From: Endobacterium cereale
GTDB taxonomy: Bacteria; Pseudomonadota; Alphaproteobacteria; Rhizobiales; Rhizobiaceae
Direction: 5' to 3'
DNA length: 64,000 nt
NCBI RefSeq assembly: GCF_009617585.1
Contig: NZ_WIXI01000035.1
Span: 1 to 64,000, forward strand
Part shown: positions 16,333-26,579 of the stretch, piece by piece
Layout of the letters: each line of letters opens with the position of its first letter
Position numbering within the stretch: the first letter of the stretch is position 1
Notes under the pieces: model-generated
What the model saw: the letters and a program-made list of their open reading frames with translations, nothing else
Told to the model about the DNA's origin: nothing
Database searches by the model: none
Made by a program: the position numbers and the translations under genes

Positions 16333-18867
16333 GTGCCAACATTTTCGCCTAGTCTCGAAAAGGCGCTGCATCAGGCACTGACCTTCGCCAATGAGCGGCA
16401 CCACGAATATGCAACGCTGGAGCATCTGCTCCTGGCGCTTATCGATGATTCCGATGCGGCGGCTGTCATGGGCGCGTGCAATGTCAATCTGGACAACCTT
16501 CGCAAGACGGTGTCCGATTACGTCGATAACGAACTTGCCAACCTCGTCACCGGTTACGACGAGGATTCCAAACCGACATCCGGCTTCCAGCGCGTCATCC
16601 AGCGCGCCGTCATTCATGTCCAGTCTTCCGGTCGTGAAGAAGTGACCGGTGCCAACGTGCTCGTCGCTATTTTTGCCGAGCGTGAAAGCCATGCCGCGTT
16701 CTTCCTGCAGGAGCAGGAAATGACGCGCTACGATGCGGTCAACTACATCAGCCACGGCATCGGCAAGCGGCCGGGTGCTTCGCAGGCGCGTACGCCGCGT
16801 GGCGCAGAAGAAGGCGATGCGGATGCCAAATCCTCGTCGTCTCGCGAGCAGGATGATGGCGCGACCAAGAAGCCGGCAGACGCACTGAAGGCTTATTGCG
16901 TCAACCTCAATGACAAGGCCAAGGATGGTCGTATCGATCCGCTGATCGGTCGTCATTCCGAGGTCAACCGTACGATCCAGGTTCTGTGCCGTAGGTCCAA
17001 GAACAACCCGCTTTACGTGGGTGATCCGGGCGTCGGCAAGACGGCGATCGCCGAAGGTCTTGCCAAGCGTATCGTCGAAGGCAAAGTGCCGGAAGCGCTC
17101 GCCGATGCGACGATCTTTTCGCTCGACATGGGCACGCTCTTGGCCGGTACCCGTTATCGCGGCGATTTCGAAGAGCGTTTGAAGCAGGTCGTCAAGGAAC
17201 TCGAAGAATATCCGGGTGCCGTCCTGTTCATCGACGAAATCCACACCGTTATCGGTGCGGGTGCGACGTCGGGCGGCGCCATGGATGCGTCCAACCTGTT
17301 GAAGCCGGCTCTGTCCTCTGGTCAGATCCGCTGCATCGGTTCGACGACCTACAAGGAATATCGCCAGTTCTTCGAAAAGGACCGGGCTCTGGTTCGCCGT
17401 TTCCAGAAGATCGACGTCAATGAGCCGTCGATCCCGGATGCGATCGAGATCATGAAGGGCCTGAAACCTTATTTCGAAGAGTATCACAAGCTGCGTTACA
17501 CCAACGAAGCGATCAAGGCGGCTGTCGAACTGTCGGCCCGCTACATCTCCGACCGCAAGCTGCCGGACAAGGCGATCGACGTGATCGACGAGACCGGTGC
17601 GGCGCAGATGCTGCTGACCGCTTCCAAGCGCCGCAAGCTGATCACGGAAAAGGAAATCGAGGCGACGATCGCCACGATGGCTCGCATTCCGGCAAAGACG
17701 GTGTCCAAGGATGACGAGATGGTTCTCGCCAACCTGGAAAAGGAACTGCGTTCCGTCGTCTACGGTCAGGACAAGGCGATCGAGGCTCTTTCGACGGCGA
17801 TCAAGCTGGCGCGTGCGGGTCTTCGCGAACCGAACAAGCCGATCGGCTCCTATGTCTTCTCCGGCCCGACCGGCGTCGGCAAGACGGAAGTCGCCAAACA
17901 GCTTGCCGCATCGCTCGGTGTGGAAATGCTGCGCTTCGACATGTCGGAATACATGGAACGCCACACGGTCTCGCGACTGCTCGGCGCACCTCCAGGCTAT
18001 GTCGGTTTCGACCAAGGCGGTCTTCTGACCGATGGCGTCGACCAGCATCCACATTCAGTGGTTCTGCTCGACGAAATCGAGAAGGCGCATCCGGATATCT
18101 ACAATATCCTTCTGCAGGTTATGGACCACGGTTCACTGACCGACCACAACGGCAAGAAGATCGACTTCCGTAACGTCATCCTGATCATGACGACCAATGC
18201 GGGCGCATCGGAAATGGCCAAGGCCGCCATCGGCTTCGGTTCCTCCAAGCGCACCGGTGAAGACGAAGAGGCACTCAACCGCCTGTTCACGCCGGAATTC
18301 CGCAACCGTCTCGATGCGATCATTCCGTTCGCACCGCTGCCGACGGAAGTCATTCATCAGGTTGTGCAGAAGTTCGTGATGCAGCTGGAAACCCAGCTGT
18401 CTGAACGCAACGTCACCTTCGACCTGCATCAGGATGCGATCGCCTGGCTGGCCGACAAGGGCTATGACGAAAAGATGGGTGCGCGGCCGTTGTCGCGTGT
18501 CATCCAGGAGCACATCAAGAAGCCGCTCGCCAACGAGATCCTGTTCGGCAAGCTGCGCAAGGGTGGTGTGGTCAACGTCACGGTCGGCAAGGACGAGGAT
18601 GATAAGACCACGCTGAAGCTCGAATGCATCTCGGAAGCCGTGCCGGTCAAGCCGAAGCCGGAAGCCGAGGTGAAGGAAGCTGCCGAAGAGGTGAAGGGCA
18701 AGGTTTCGAAGCCGAAGGCGGCCAAGAAGTCCGAACCGAAAGCCAAGGGTGGCAGCGCTGCCAAGGCGCAGGCCGCGGATGATGGTGACGTCATCGCCGA
18801 GGAAAAGCCTGCCAAGGCAACGCCTAAGAAGACCAGCGCCGTTCCGAAGGTGCCGAAAAAAAAGTGA
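16333..18867 (+). CDS. clpA: ATP-dependent Clp protease ATP-binding subunit ClpA
   Basis: A hexameric AAA+ unfoldase that feeds ClpP. The 844 residues comprise the Clp_N repeats (1-145), AAA1 with Walker A GDPGVGKT near 231 and [10 protein letters not shown], and AAA2 with GPTGVGKT near 511 and DEIEKAHPD. The ClpP-contacting loop IGFGSSKR lies near 632. After about residue 760 comes an 80-residue Lys/Ala/Pro-rich tail that E. coli ClpA (758 residues) lacks. The start is GTG 16333 with GAGG upstream, nine bases after the clpS stop. A strong terminator follows. Confidence 0.97.
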   Translation: MPTFSPSLEKALHQALTFANERHHEYATLEHLLLALIDDSDAAAVMGACNVNLDNLRKTVSDYVDNELANLVTGYDEDSKPTSGFQRVIQRAVIHVQSSGREEVTGANVLVAIFAERESHAAFFLQEQEMTRYDAVNYISHGIGKRPGASQARTPRGAEEGDADAKSSSSREQDDGATKKPADALKAYCVNLNDKAKDGRIDPLIGRHSEVNRTIQVLCRRSKNNPLYVGDPGVGKTAIAEGLAKRIVEGKVPEALADATIFSLDMGTLLAGTRYRGDFEERLKQVVKELEEYPGAVLFIDEIHTVIGAGATSGGAMDASNLLKPALSSGQIRCIGSTTYKEYRQFFEKDRALVRRFQKIDVNEPSIPDAIEIMKGLKPYFEEYHKLRYTNEAIKAAVELSARYISDRKLPDKAIDVIDETGAAQMLLTASKRRKLITEKEIEATIATMARIPAKTVSKDDEMVLANLEKELRSVVYGQDKAIEALSTAIKLARAGLREPNKPIGSYVFSGPTGVGKTEVAKQLAASLGVEMLRFDMSEYMERHTVSRLLGAPPGYVGFDQGGLLTDGVDQHPHSVVLLDEIEKAHPDIYNILLQVMDHGSLTDHNGKKIDFRNVILIMTTNAGASEMAKAAIGFGSSKRTGEDEEALNRLFTPEFRNRLDAIIPFAPLPTEVIHQVVQKFVMQLETQLSERNVTFDLHQDAIAWLADKGYDEKMGARPLSRVIQEHIKKPLANEILFGKLRKGGVVNVTVGKDEDDKTTLKLECISEAVPVKPKPEAEVKEAAEEVKGKVSKPKAAKKSEPKAKGGSAAKAQAADDGDVIAEEKPAKATPKKTSAVPKVPKKK

Positions 18868-18893
18868 TACCGTTCCGACGGTTCTGAATGAGT

Positions 18894-18928
18894 ACAATGC
18901 CGGGTAAAAACCCGGCATTGTCGTTTTT
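18894..18928 (+). terminator. Terminator of clpSA
   Basis: The perfect 12-bp stem ACAATGCCGGGT and its complement, with an AAAA loop, is followed by CGTTTTT. Confidence 0.9.
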
Positions 18929-19017
18929 GGCTTTCCGCTGTTCGACCGTCGCCTATATTCGCCGCCTTGTGATGAGAGCAGTGAATGCCGGCGTTGACGC
19001 CGGTGGGAAGGCTACCG

Positions 19018-19557
19018 ATGTCGAGTGAAATCAGCAGGCTGTTGAGCCATGTTTTGCGCCACGCGCCGGAGAGGCTGGGAATCACGCTTGATGCCAATGG
19101 CTGGACGCCGGTCGATGCGCTGATCGTAGCGGCGCGAAATCAAGGCTTTAAGATCGACCGAGAAATACTTGAAAATACTGTTGCCACCAGCGACAAGAAG
19201 CGCTTCAGCCTGTCAGACGATGGCCGGTTGATCCGGGCGGCGCAGGGGCATTCGGTGGCGATCGATCTGGCTCTGACGCCGAGGGAGCCGCCGCCAAGCC
19301 TGTTTCACGGCACCTCGCGTGACAATCTCGATTCGATCCTTGCCGAAGGGCTGAAGGCCGGCAGCAGGCGGCATGTGCACCTGTCGCTTGATGAAGAGAC
19401 TGCGATCAAGGTGGGCAGCCGACATGGGAAGCCGGTCGTGCTGAAAGTCGACACCGGTGCCATGCAGCGCGACGGTTTTGAATTCTTTCAGGCGGATAAT
19501 GGGGTGTGGCTGACGGACAAGGTGCCACCTGCCTATCTGGGGTTTGACGGCGTTTGA
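19018..19557 (+). CDS. kptA: RNA 2'-phosphotransferase, Tpt1/KptA family
   Basis: The family transfers a 2'-phosphate from RNA to NAD+, releasing ADP-ribose 1'',2''-cyclic phosphate; in eukaryotes this finishes tRNA splicing. The 179 residues contain the winged-helix part with LSHVLRHAPE and the ART-like part with LFHGTS and RRHVHLS. The catalytic set Arg-His-Arg-Arg is present as R14-H15, R62 and R118. GGGAAGG six nucleotides before ATG 19018 fixes the start. No tRNA-ligase or other RNA-repair gene is adjacent. The physiological substrate in bacteria is unsettled; it may counter RNA 2'-phosphate damage or NAD-linked RNA modification. Confidence 0.9.
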   Translation: MSSEISRLLSHVLRHAPERLGITLDANGWTPVDALIVAARNQGFKIDREILENTVATSDKKRFSLSDDGRLIRAAQGHSVAIDLALTPREPPPSLFHGTSRDNLDSILAEGLKAGSRRHVHLSLDEETAIKVGSRHGKPVVLKVDTGAMQRDGFEFFQADNGVWLTDKVPPAYLGFDGV

Positions 19558-19659
19558 AAGGCGTGATGGGCTTGTCCCGACGGCGGCATTTCGGTAGTGC
19601 GGTTGACGAACGATAACCGGACCTCTCCCGCCAATCGGACATTCCCAACCGGACACTCC

Positions 19660-20406
19660 ATGTCTCATCCAATAGACACGCGCGGCAATCTTGGCTGGTT
19701 CCTGACCGGCATGCGCGGCATCATTTCGTTGCCCGCCTTCATCCTGATGACATCCTATATCGGCTTCAGCGCTTTTGCGCTGGAATCGGGGCTGACGCGC
19801 GGTGAGGCCGTAGCGATGACGCTCGGCATATGGGCTTTGCCGGCGCAGATGATTCTGGTCGGCAGCATGCTCGGCAATGCTCATATAGCGGCGTCATTTC
19901 TGGCGGTGACGCTGTCGTCGATCCGCATGATGCCGATGGTGGCGTCGATCATGCCGGAAATGCGGACCAAAAAGACGCCCCTGCCGATCCTGCTGTTCGT
20001 CTCGCACTTCATCGCCATCACATCCTGGGTGTTTGCCTCGCGGCATTTGCGCGATGTGCCGCGCAATCATCGCGTGGCGTTTTTCGCCGGTTTCGGCATG
20101 ACGCTGACATTGACCAATACGTTGATCGTCGGTGTCAGTTACGGCGTGGTGTCGCAATTCCCGCCGGTCATCGCCGGAGCATTGTTCATGCTGACCCCGG
20201 TCTATTTCATTTCGTCGATCTGGGCGAGCGCGGTTCAGCCGGTGGTGAAGATCGCCTTTGTCATCGGCATCGTCGCCGGGCCGACGCTGGCGCTGGTGGT
20301 GCCGGGATTTGATGTTCTCGTTGCCGGTATCGGCGGGGGTACGGTCGCCTATCTCATCGACCGGCGGCGTCGCCGCAAGGTGCTGCCGAAATCGGAGGTG
20401 GCGTAA
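19660..20406 (+). CDS. azlC: AzlC family membrane protein (branched-chain amino acid export, large subunit)
   Basis: A 248-residue inner-membrane protein with about seven to eight hydrophobic segments and the AzlC pattern: GMRGIISLPAFILMTSYIGF near the start and SVALSSIRM-like VTLSSIRMMPM in the middle. AzlC and AzlD together export branched-chain amino acids or analogues. ATG 19660 is chosen over an upstream codon because the extra 21 residues are polar and non-conserved in appearance; its ribosome site is weak. It overlaps azlD by one base (TAATG). Confidence 0.87.
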   Translation: MSHPIDTRGNLGWFLTGMRGIISLPAFILMTSYIGFSAFALESGLTRGEAVAMTLGIWALPAQMILVGSMLGNAHIAASFLAVTLSSIRMMPMVASIMPEMRTKKTPLPILLFVSHFIAITSWVFASRHLRDVPRNHRVAFFAGFGMTLTLTNTLIVGVSYGVVSQFPPVIAGALFMLTPVYFISSIWASAVQPVVKIAFVIGIVAGPTLALVVPGFDVLVAGIGGGTVAYLIDRRRRRKVLPKSEVA

Positions 20407-20744
20407 TGGCTGACGGTTGGTGGACCTATGCGGTGATCATCATTGCCGGATTTCTCGCGACCGATATCTGGCGCTGGATGGGGGTGCTGATCGGCCATCG
20501 GCTGAACGAGGATTCCGAAGCGCTGTATTGGGTGAGGGCGGTAGCGACGGCACTGGTGATGGCGGTCACGGCCAAGCTGATCGTGTTTCCGACCGGCACA
20601 CTTGCCAATTCGCCGCTGTGGCTGCGATTGGCCGCTGCCGGCATCGGTTTTGCGGTGTTTCTCGGAACGGGAAAGAGAGTAGCGGTCGGTGTGCTTGTGC
20701 CGATCGCCATCCTCATTGCCGGATTGTTGTTTCTGCAGCCGTAA
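20406..20744 (+). CDS. azlD: AzlD family membrane protein (branched-chain amino acid export, small subunit)
   Basis: A 112-residue protein with four hydrophobic segments, a typical AzlD size and topology, and the conserved TDIWRWMGVLIGHRL region. It is the obligate partner of AzlC; the one-base overlap suggests translational coupling. Its stop codon abuts the stop of the convergent HIT gene without any spacer, and I see no terminator between them. Confidence 0.85.
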   Translation: MADGWWTYAVIIIAGFLATDIWRWMGVLIGHRLNEDSEALYWVRAVATALVMAVTAKLIVFPTGTLANSPLWLRLAAAGIGFAVFLGTGKRVAVGVLVPIAILIAGLLFLQP

Positions 20745-21176
20745 TCAGTTGCCGAGTTCGCCGATGATCTTTTCGGCGTTGGTGGCAAGGATTTCGTTGT
20801 CTTCCATCTTGCCGGAATGCGGCTTCAGGGCTTCGCCTTCATGGCGCGGCACGATGTGGAAATGCAGATGGAACACGGTCTGGCCGGCCGCCGGTTCGTT
20901 GAACTGGGCGATATAGATGCCATCGGCATCGAACGCGTCCTGCGCGGCGCGAGCGAGCTTCTGGACCACCGCAATCGTCTTGGCGAGCACAGCCGGGTCG
21001 GCATCCAGCATGTTGCGTGATGGCTGTTTGGGGATGACGAGCAGATGACCCGGCGCCTGTGGCATCACATCCATGAAGGCCAGCGTATCGGCGTCTTCAT
21101 AAACGCGGTGGCATGGGATTTCGCCGCGCAGGATTTTTGCAAAGATATTGCCGTCGTCATAGGCGATGCCGCTCAT
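20745..21176 (-). CDS. HIT family protein (histidine-triad nucleotide hydrolase)
   Basis: A 143-residue purine-nucleotide-binding hydrolase. The catalytic histidine triad is VFHLHFHIVPR, and the N-terminal part has IFAKILRGEIPCHRVYEDAD and PGHLLVIPK as in HinT/YcfF-like proteins. The likely substrates are nucleoside phosphoramidates or dinucleoside polyphosphates. The start is ATG 21176, with an AGGAGAGG run upstream. It is 37 bp after the acyltransferase gene in the same direction and may share its transcript. Confidence 0.92.
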   Translation of the reverse strand: MSGIAYDDGNIFAKILRGEIPCHRVYEDADTLAFMDVMPQAPGHLLVIPKQPSRNMLDADPAVLAKTIAVVQKLARAAQDAFDADGIYIAQFNEPAAGQTVFHLHFHIVPRHEGEALKPHSGKMEDNEILATNAEKIIGELGN

Positions 21177-21213
21177 GGATGTAATCCTCTCCTTTGGTGC
21201 GCTTGGTCGCGCT

Positions 21214-22401
<1,188 letters not shown>

Positions 22402-22432
22402 GCGTCTCTTTTGGCAGGAGGAAGTCTGCCTC

Positions 22433-23161
22433 TTAGCGGGAGGAAGTCTCCCTCGGGTCAAAACCCTCAAAAGTCATCTGGTCAGCATATTTATAAGTAT
22501 GTTCGCGAGCATTTTCATCCCTCACCGTCCAGGTGATGATCGGAATGCCGGCTTTCTGCTGAGCCGTGATGAAACTGTTGGGCAGGTGCGGCCAATGGTA
22601 GGAGATGAAATTCAGCCCCAGATGCATGGCATCGTCGTGCTTGAAGAAATCATCCGGCTTGTCGCCCATGGCGGTGAGGCCAAGTGGGTAGGGCGCCTCG
22701 ACACGCTTCAGGTCGCGCAGGATGTGATGGTCAAAACTCATCAGGGCGACCATGCCCTTGTAGTCTTCCAGCACTTCCAGCACAGCCTCGACGAAACCGT
22801 CATCCAGTTCTGCGGTGCGGCCCTTGATCTCGATGACCAAAGGCACGCGGCCGGCGACGAGCTTCAGCATCTGCTTCAGCGTCGGGATACGGTCCTTGGT
22901 GCCGCCGATCGACAGCATGCCGAGTTCCGCAGCAGTTCGCTCGCGCACATCACCTGAAATGCCGCACAGACGATCCAGCGTATCATCATGGAAAACCATG
23001 ACTTCGCTGTCTGCGGAAAGCTGCAGGTCGCATTCGATGGCGAAACCGGCTTCCGCTGCCCGCTCGAAAGCAGACAGCGTGTTTTCCCAGATCGCATTGT
23101 TCATGTCGTGGTAGCCGCGATGGGCGACCGGCAGGTCCTTGATCCAGGATGCAGACGTCAT
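22433..23161 (-). CDS. Glycerophosphodiester phosphodiesterase
   Basis: A 242-residue phosphodiesterase of the GDPD/PLCD TIM-barrel family that hydrolyses deacylated phospholipids to sn-glycerol 3-phosphate and an alcohol. The catalytic set is H14-R15-G16 (AHRG), E43 and D45 (IECDLQL), H58 (FHDDTLDRL) and E111-K113 (VIEIKG). It has no signal peptide, so it acts in the cytosol. Its ATG overlaps the ridA stop (ATGA), implying translational coupling. The C-terminus lies in a short repeated stretch (GAGGAAGTCT twice, 22420-22450). Confidence 0.9.
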   Translation of the reverse strand: MTSASWIKDLPVAHRGYHDMNNAIWENTLSAFERAAEAGFAIECDLQLSADSEVMVFHDDTLDRLCGISGDVRERTAAELGMLSIGGTKDRIPTLKQMLKLVAGRVPLVIEIKGRTAELDDGFVEAVLEVLEDYKGMVALMSFDHHILRDLKRVEAPYPLGLTAMGDKPDDFFKHDDAMHLGLNFISYHWPHLPNSFITAQQKAGIPIITWTVRDENAREHTYKYADQMTFEGFDPRETSSR

Positions 23162-23628
23162 GCGTCGATCTCGATGATGGCTTCGATTTCGACGGCGGCG
23201 TTGAGCGGCAGAGCGGCCATGCCGACGGCGGCGCGGGCGTGTTTGCCGGCTTCGCCCAGAACATTGGCGATCAGGTTCGATGCGCCATTGGTGACGATAT
23301 GCTGTTCGGTGAAGCCCGGAGCCGAGGCGACGAAGCTCGAAAGCTTGACGACACGCTTGATCTTGCCGAGATCGCCGTTAAGCGCTGCCTTGGCCTGCGA
23401 GAGAATGTTGATGGCGCAGAGTTCGGCGGCGCGGCTGGCGGTCGCGACATCGACGTCCTGACCAACAAGGCCCTTGATCTCAAGTTTGCCATCTTCAGTC
23501 GGCAATTGACCGGAAATGTAGAGCAGGTTGCCGCTGATGACATAGGATACATAGTTGGCGGCGGGCGCTGCTGCGACGGGCAGGGTGATCCCGAGTTCGT
23601 TCAGGCGGCTTTCGATGGCATCGGACAT
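23158..23628 (-). CDS. RidA family protein (YjgF/YER057c/UK114)
   Basis: A 156-residue member of the RidA superfamily; RidA itself deaminates reactive enamines/imines formed by PLP enzymes. It has LYISGQLPTEDGKL and an A/E-rich middle, and ends AAVEIEAIIEIDA. The catalytic Arg of true RidA (R105-like) is not obvious here; the corresponding region reads KHARAAVGMAALPLNAAVEIEA, with an Arg in HARAAVG, so it could be a RidA-type deaminase or another subfamily. GGAG precedes ATG 23628. It is the first gene of the ridA-GDPD-acyltransferase run and divergent from eipB. Confidence 0.85.
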   Translation of the reverse strand: MSDAIESRLNELGITLPVAAAPAANYVSYVISGNLLYISGQLPTEDGKLEIKGLVGQDVDVATASRAAELCAINILSQAKAALNGDLGKIKRVVKLSSFVASAPGFTEQHIVTNGASNLIANVLGEAGKHARAAVGMAALPLNAAVEIEAIIEIDA

Positions 23629-23741
23629 TTCGGTCTCCGGCTTTTGTTGTAATATGAGCAGAAATCCTGCATGCAGGACGATAAGCATTGCTCTATGGCG
23701 TTCTTATAACACTGCGCTGTGAGTCCGATAGGAGAGATTGA

Positions 23742-24572
23742 ATGTTTCGTTTGACGCTCGGGCTGGCATTCACGGCGGCAATGATGGCGTCTGCCGCCAC
23801 ATCGGCTGCTGCCGGCGTCGAAGGCGCGCGCGCGCTCATCCCGCATCGGGCTATCTACGATCTCAAGCTCAAGGATGTGTCGGAACGTTCCGGCATCGAG
23901 GGCATGTATGGCCGCATGGTCTACGAATTTACAGGTTCCGCCTGTACCGGCTTCACCACCAATTTCCGATTCGTCACCAAGACGGATACCGGCGAAGACC
24001 AGCGCACCACCGACCAGCAGACGACGACATTCGAGAACGCGGATCTCAAGGAATTCCGCTTCGAGACAAAGTCCTTTACCGATGAGCAGCTCGACAAGCA
24101 GGTGAGCGGCGAGGCAACCAACGTCTCGACCGGCGTCAAGGTGGAACTGCAGAAGCCGGACACGCGCCAACTGGACCTGACGCCCAGCCAGTTTCCGACC
24201 CAGCATATGCTGGAGGTTCTGGAGAATGCCCGCAAGGGCAAGCGATTCTTTGAGGCCCGTGTTTTTGACGGCTCCGAGGATGGCGACAAGAGCATGCTGA
24301 CCTCGACCGTCGTCGGCAAGAAGCAGACACCGGCCGCCGATGACACGGATGCCGGTCAGGCAGGCGAATTTTCCAAGCAGCCCTATTGGCCGGTGACGAT
24401 TGCCTATTTCAACGATAGCGGCGAGGGTGACGCGGTGCCGATCTACCGCATGTCGTTCAAGCTCTACGACAACGGAATTACGCGCGATCTCACCATGGAT
24501 TATGGCGATTTCGTTCTGACCGGGCAGCTTGCGAAACTCGAAGTGCTCGATAAGGCGCCGGATTGCAAATAA
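23742..24572 (+). CDS. eipB: Cell envelope integrity protein EipB (DUF1849 family)
   Basis: A 276-residue periplasmic protein with a Sec signal (residues 1-24, ending AATSAAAG). The DUF1849 body contains ALIPHRAIYDLKL, MVYEFTGSACTGF and MDYGDFVLTGQL. In Brucella, EipB forms a spiral beta-sheet with a conserved disulfide, is needed for envelope integrity, and interacts genetically with peptidoglycan and lipid pathways. The two cysteines that would form that bond are present at C68 and C275. GGAGA precedes ATG 23742. Confidence 0.9.
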   Translation: MFRLTLGLAFTAAMMASAATSAAAGVEGARALIPHRAIYDLKLKDVSERSGIEGMYGRMVYEFTGSACTGFTTNFRFVTKTDTGEDQRTTDQQTTTFENADLKEFRFETKSFTDEQLDKQVSGEATNVSTGVKVELQKPDTRQLDLTPSQFPTQHMLEVLENARKGKRFFEARVFDGSEDGDKSMLTSTVVGKKQTPAADDTDAGQAGEFSKQPYWPVTIAYFNDSGEGDAVPIYRMSFKLYDNGITRDLTMDYGDFVLTGQLAKLEVLDKAPDCK

Positions 24573-24663
24573 ACGACTGTCTATCAGCACAAAGTGATGA
24601 CGTTGTCTTTGATCGGCCCCATATATGTGGGCAGAAGTTCGAAGCTGAGTTGGAAGTCGGGCT

Positions 24664-25377
24664 ATGTATCAGCGATCTGGTGTTATCTCCGGTCTTTTGT
24701 GTGCGGCGGTCATTGCCGGCGCGAGCTACCTTGTTGTGCCGGCTGTTGCCGGTGCAGCCAGTTGCGGTTCCTATCCGGCGGCAAAGGTCGACTGGAGTGG
24801 TTGCATCAAGAAGAACCTGATGATGTCGGGCAACGACTTTCAGGGAGCGAACCTTTCCGAAGCCGATTTTTCGCTGACCGATCTCAGGAACAACAATCTT
24901 TCCGGCGCCAATCTCCATAAGGCCCGCATAATTCGCGCCTGGTTTACCGGCTCGACTGCGGATGATGCTGATTTTTCTCGTGCCGAAGGGTATCGCGCCG
25001 GACTTCAGAACATTTCGGCGAAGAATGCCAATTTCGAATCCTCCGAGTTGCAGCGAGCAAATTTCGGGGGTTCGAATCTGACGGGTGCGAATTTCGAGAA
25101 GGCGGAGCTTGGCCGGACGACCTATGACAAGGCCGACCTGACCGATGCCGACTTTACGCTCGCCAATCTTTCGCGTGCCAACCTGAGCAAGGCGACCTTC
25201 ACCAAGCCGCCCCGCTTTGATCGCGCCTTCATGTTCCTGACCCATATCGAGGGGCTTGATCTTTCCGGCGCTGCGGACTTGTCTCAGGCGCAGGTCGATC
25301 TTGCCTGCGGCGATAAGGGCACCAAACTGCCCAGCGGTTTGCAAGCGCCCGCCATTTGGCCCTGCGGCGACGACTGA
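24664..25377 (+). CDS. Exported pentapeptide-repeat protein
   Basis: A 237-residue protein with an N-terminal signal peptide or anchor (GLLCAAVIAGASYLVVPAVAGA) and a run of A(D/N)LXX-type pentapeptides from about residue 58 to 180, for example ANLSEADFS, ANFESSELQ and ADLTDADFTLANLSRANLS. Such repeats fold as a four-sided right-handed beta-helix. Cysteines occur at the start (ASCGSY, SGCIKK) and end (LACGDK, WPCGDD) of the mature part and could form disulfides in the periplasm. Its function is unknown; it is not a gyrase-protecting Qnr by context. GGAAG precedes ATG 24664. Confidence 0.85.
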   Translation: MYQRSGVISGLLCAAVIAGASYLVVPAVAGAASCGSYPAAKVDWSGCIKKNLMMSGNDFQGANLSEADFSLTDLRNNNLSGANLHKARIIRAWFTGSTADDADFSRAEGYRAGLQNISAKNANFESSELQRANFGGSNLTGANFEKAELGRTTYDKADLTDADFTLANLSRANLSKATFTKPPRFDRAFMFLTHIEGLDLSGAADLSQAQVDLACGDKGTKLPSGLQAPAIWPCGDD

Positions 25378-25560
25378 AGCGGTACGATCTTTTTTACGCT
25401 TTTGCCTTGATCTGACGGGCGAAGCGCTGTATGGGCACCAGCATTCCACACGTAAGGCATGGGGTCGTTCGGGAGAAATCCGATCGGTTCCGCCCGGTGG
25501 CATTCCTGAATGGGATGCTGTTCGCCTTGCGGAGGTTCAACCGGAAAAGGATAACTAGGC

Positions 25561-26334
25561 ATGGCATTGCCCGATTTCTCCATGCGTCAGCTTCTCGAAG
25601 CAGGCGTCCACTTCGGCCACCAGACTCACCGCTGGAACCCGAAGATGAAGCCGTACATTTTCGGCGATCGTAACAACATCCACATCATCGACCTCGCGCA
25701 GACCGTTCCGATGCTGTCGCGCGCCCTGCAGGTCATCTCGGACACCGTTGCCCGTGGCGGCCGCGTTCTGTTCGTTGGCACCAAGCGTCAGGCTTCCGAG
25801 CTGATCGCTGACTCGGCCAAGCGTTCTGCCCAGTACTACGTCAACTCGCGTTGGCTCGGCGGCATGATGACCAACTGGAAGACCATTTCGAACTCGATCG
25901 CACGTCTGCGCAAGCTCGACGAGATCCTGGCTTCGGAACAGTCCGGCTACAACAAGAAAGAGCGCCTGAACCTCGAGCGCGAACGCGAGAAGCTTGAAAA
26001 GGCTCTCGGCGGTATTCGCGACATGGGCGGCACCCCGGACCTGATGGTGATCATCGACACCAACAAGGAAAAGATCGCCATCGACGAAGCCAAGCGCCTG
26101 GGCATACCGGTCGTCGCTATCATCGACTCGAACTGCGATCCGGACCTCATCGATTACCCGATCCCGGGCAACGACGACGCTTCGCGCGCCATCTCGCTGT
26201 ATTGCGACCTGATCGCTCGCGCTGCTATCGACGGCATCGCTCGCCAGCAGGGCGCTTCCGGTCGTGACCTCGGCGGTATGGCCGAAGCTCCGATCGAGCC
26301 GGCTCTCGAAGGCGAAGCCGAAGCTCAGGCTTAA
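25561..26334 (+). CDS. rpsB: 30S ribosomal protein S2
   Basis: A 257-residue S2 protein with the classic start [32 protein letters not shown] and the [26 protein letters not shown] signature. The C-terminal acidic Ala/Glu tail is usual in alphaproteobacteria. Codon use is strongly biased, fitting a highly expressed gene. The 183-bp leader has a CTTGAT box (25406-25411) as a possible -35, but the -10 is unclear. Two hairpins follow before tsf, consistent with the conserved rpsB-tsf pair and reduced read-through. Confidence 0.98.
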   Translation: MALPDFSMRQLLEAGVHFGHQTHRWNPKMKPYIFGDRNNIHIIDLAQTVPMLSRALQVISDTVARGGRVLFVGTKRQASELIADSAKRSAQYYVNSRWLGGMMTNWKTISNSIARLRKLDEILASEQSGYNKKERLNLEREREKLEKALGGIRDMGGTPDLMVIIDTNKEKIAIDEAKRLGIPVVAIIDSNCDPDLIDYPIPGNDDASRAISLYCDLIARAAIDGIARQQGASGRDLGGMAEAPIEPALEGEAEAQA

Positions 26335-26345
26335 TCGTCTGGGGC

Positions 26346-26418
26346 GGAGCGGCCAGACCGCTCCATCTTTTCGAATTCGTCCAAGGCCAGAGATCACAAT
26401 CCCTGGCCTTGGTCGTTT
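26346..26418 (+). terminator. Two hairpins between rpsB and tsf
   Basis: Hairpin 1 (26346-26364, GGAGCGG/CCGCTCC, 5-nt loop) is followed by ATCTTTT; hairpin 2 (26381-26412, CCAAGGCCAG/CTGGCCTTGG, 12-nt loop) is followed by TCGTTT. Together they look like a partial terminator or attenuator between rpsB and tsf. Confidence 0.75.
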
Positions 26419-26579
26419 AAGGACCTGTCCTCCCGCATACGTTACTTCTGCGGTCGAGACGGCAGGCCGGTGATGATCTTCATCACCCTGTCATACTTCC
26501 GGGTACATTCGTTCCCAAAACCTTGAGTTCGCCGAGGTTTTTCCGGCGGCACGCAACTCGAACCGACAAGAGGCTCACA

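Noticed and set aside
15895..18054. A 719-codon open frame on the minus strand opposite clpS-clpA.
   Set aside because: It mirrors the codon periodicity of clpA in GC-rich DNA, has no motif and no ribosome site; clpS and clpA on the plus strand are unambiguous.
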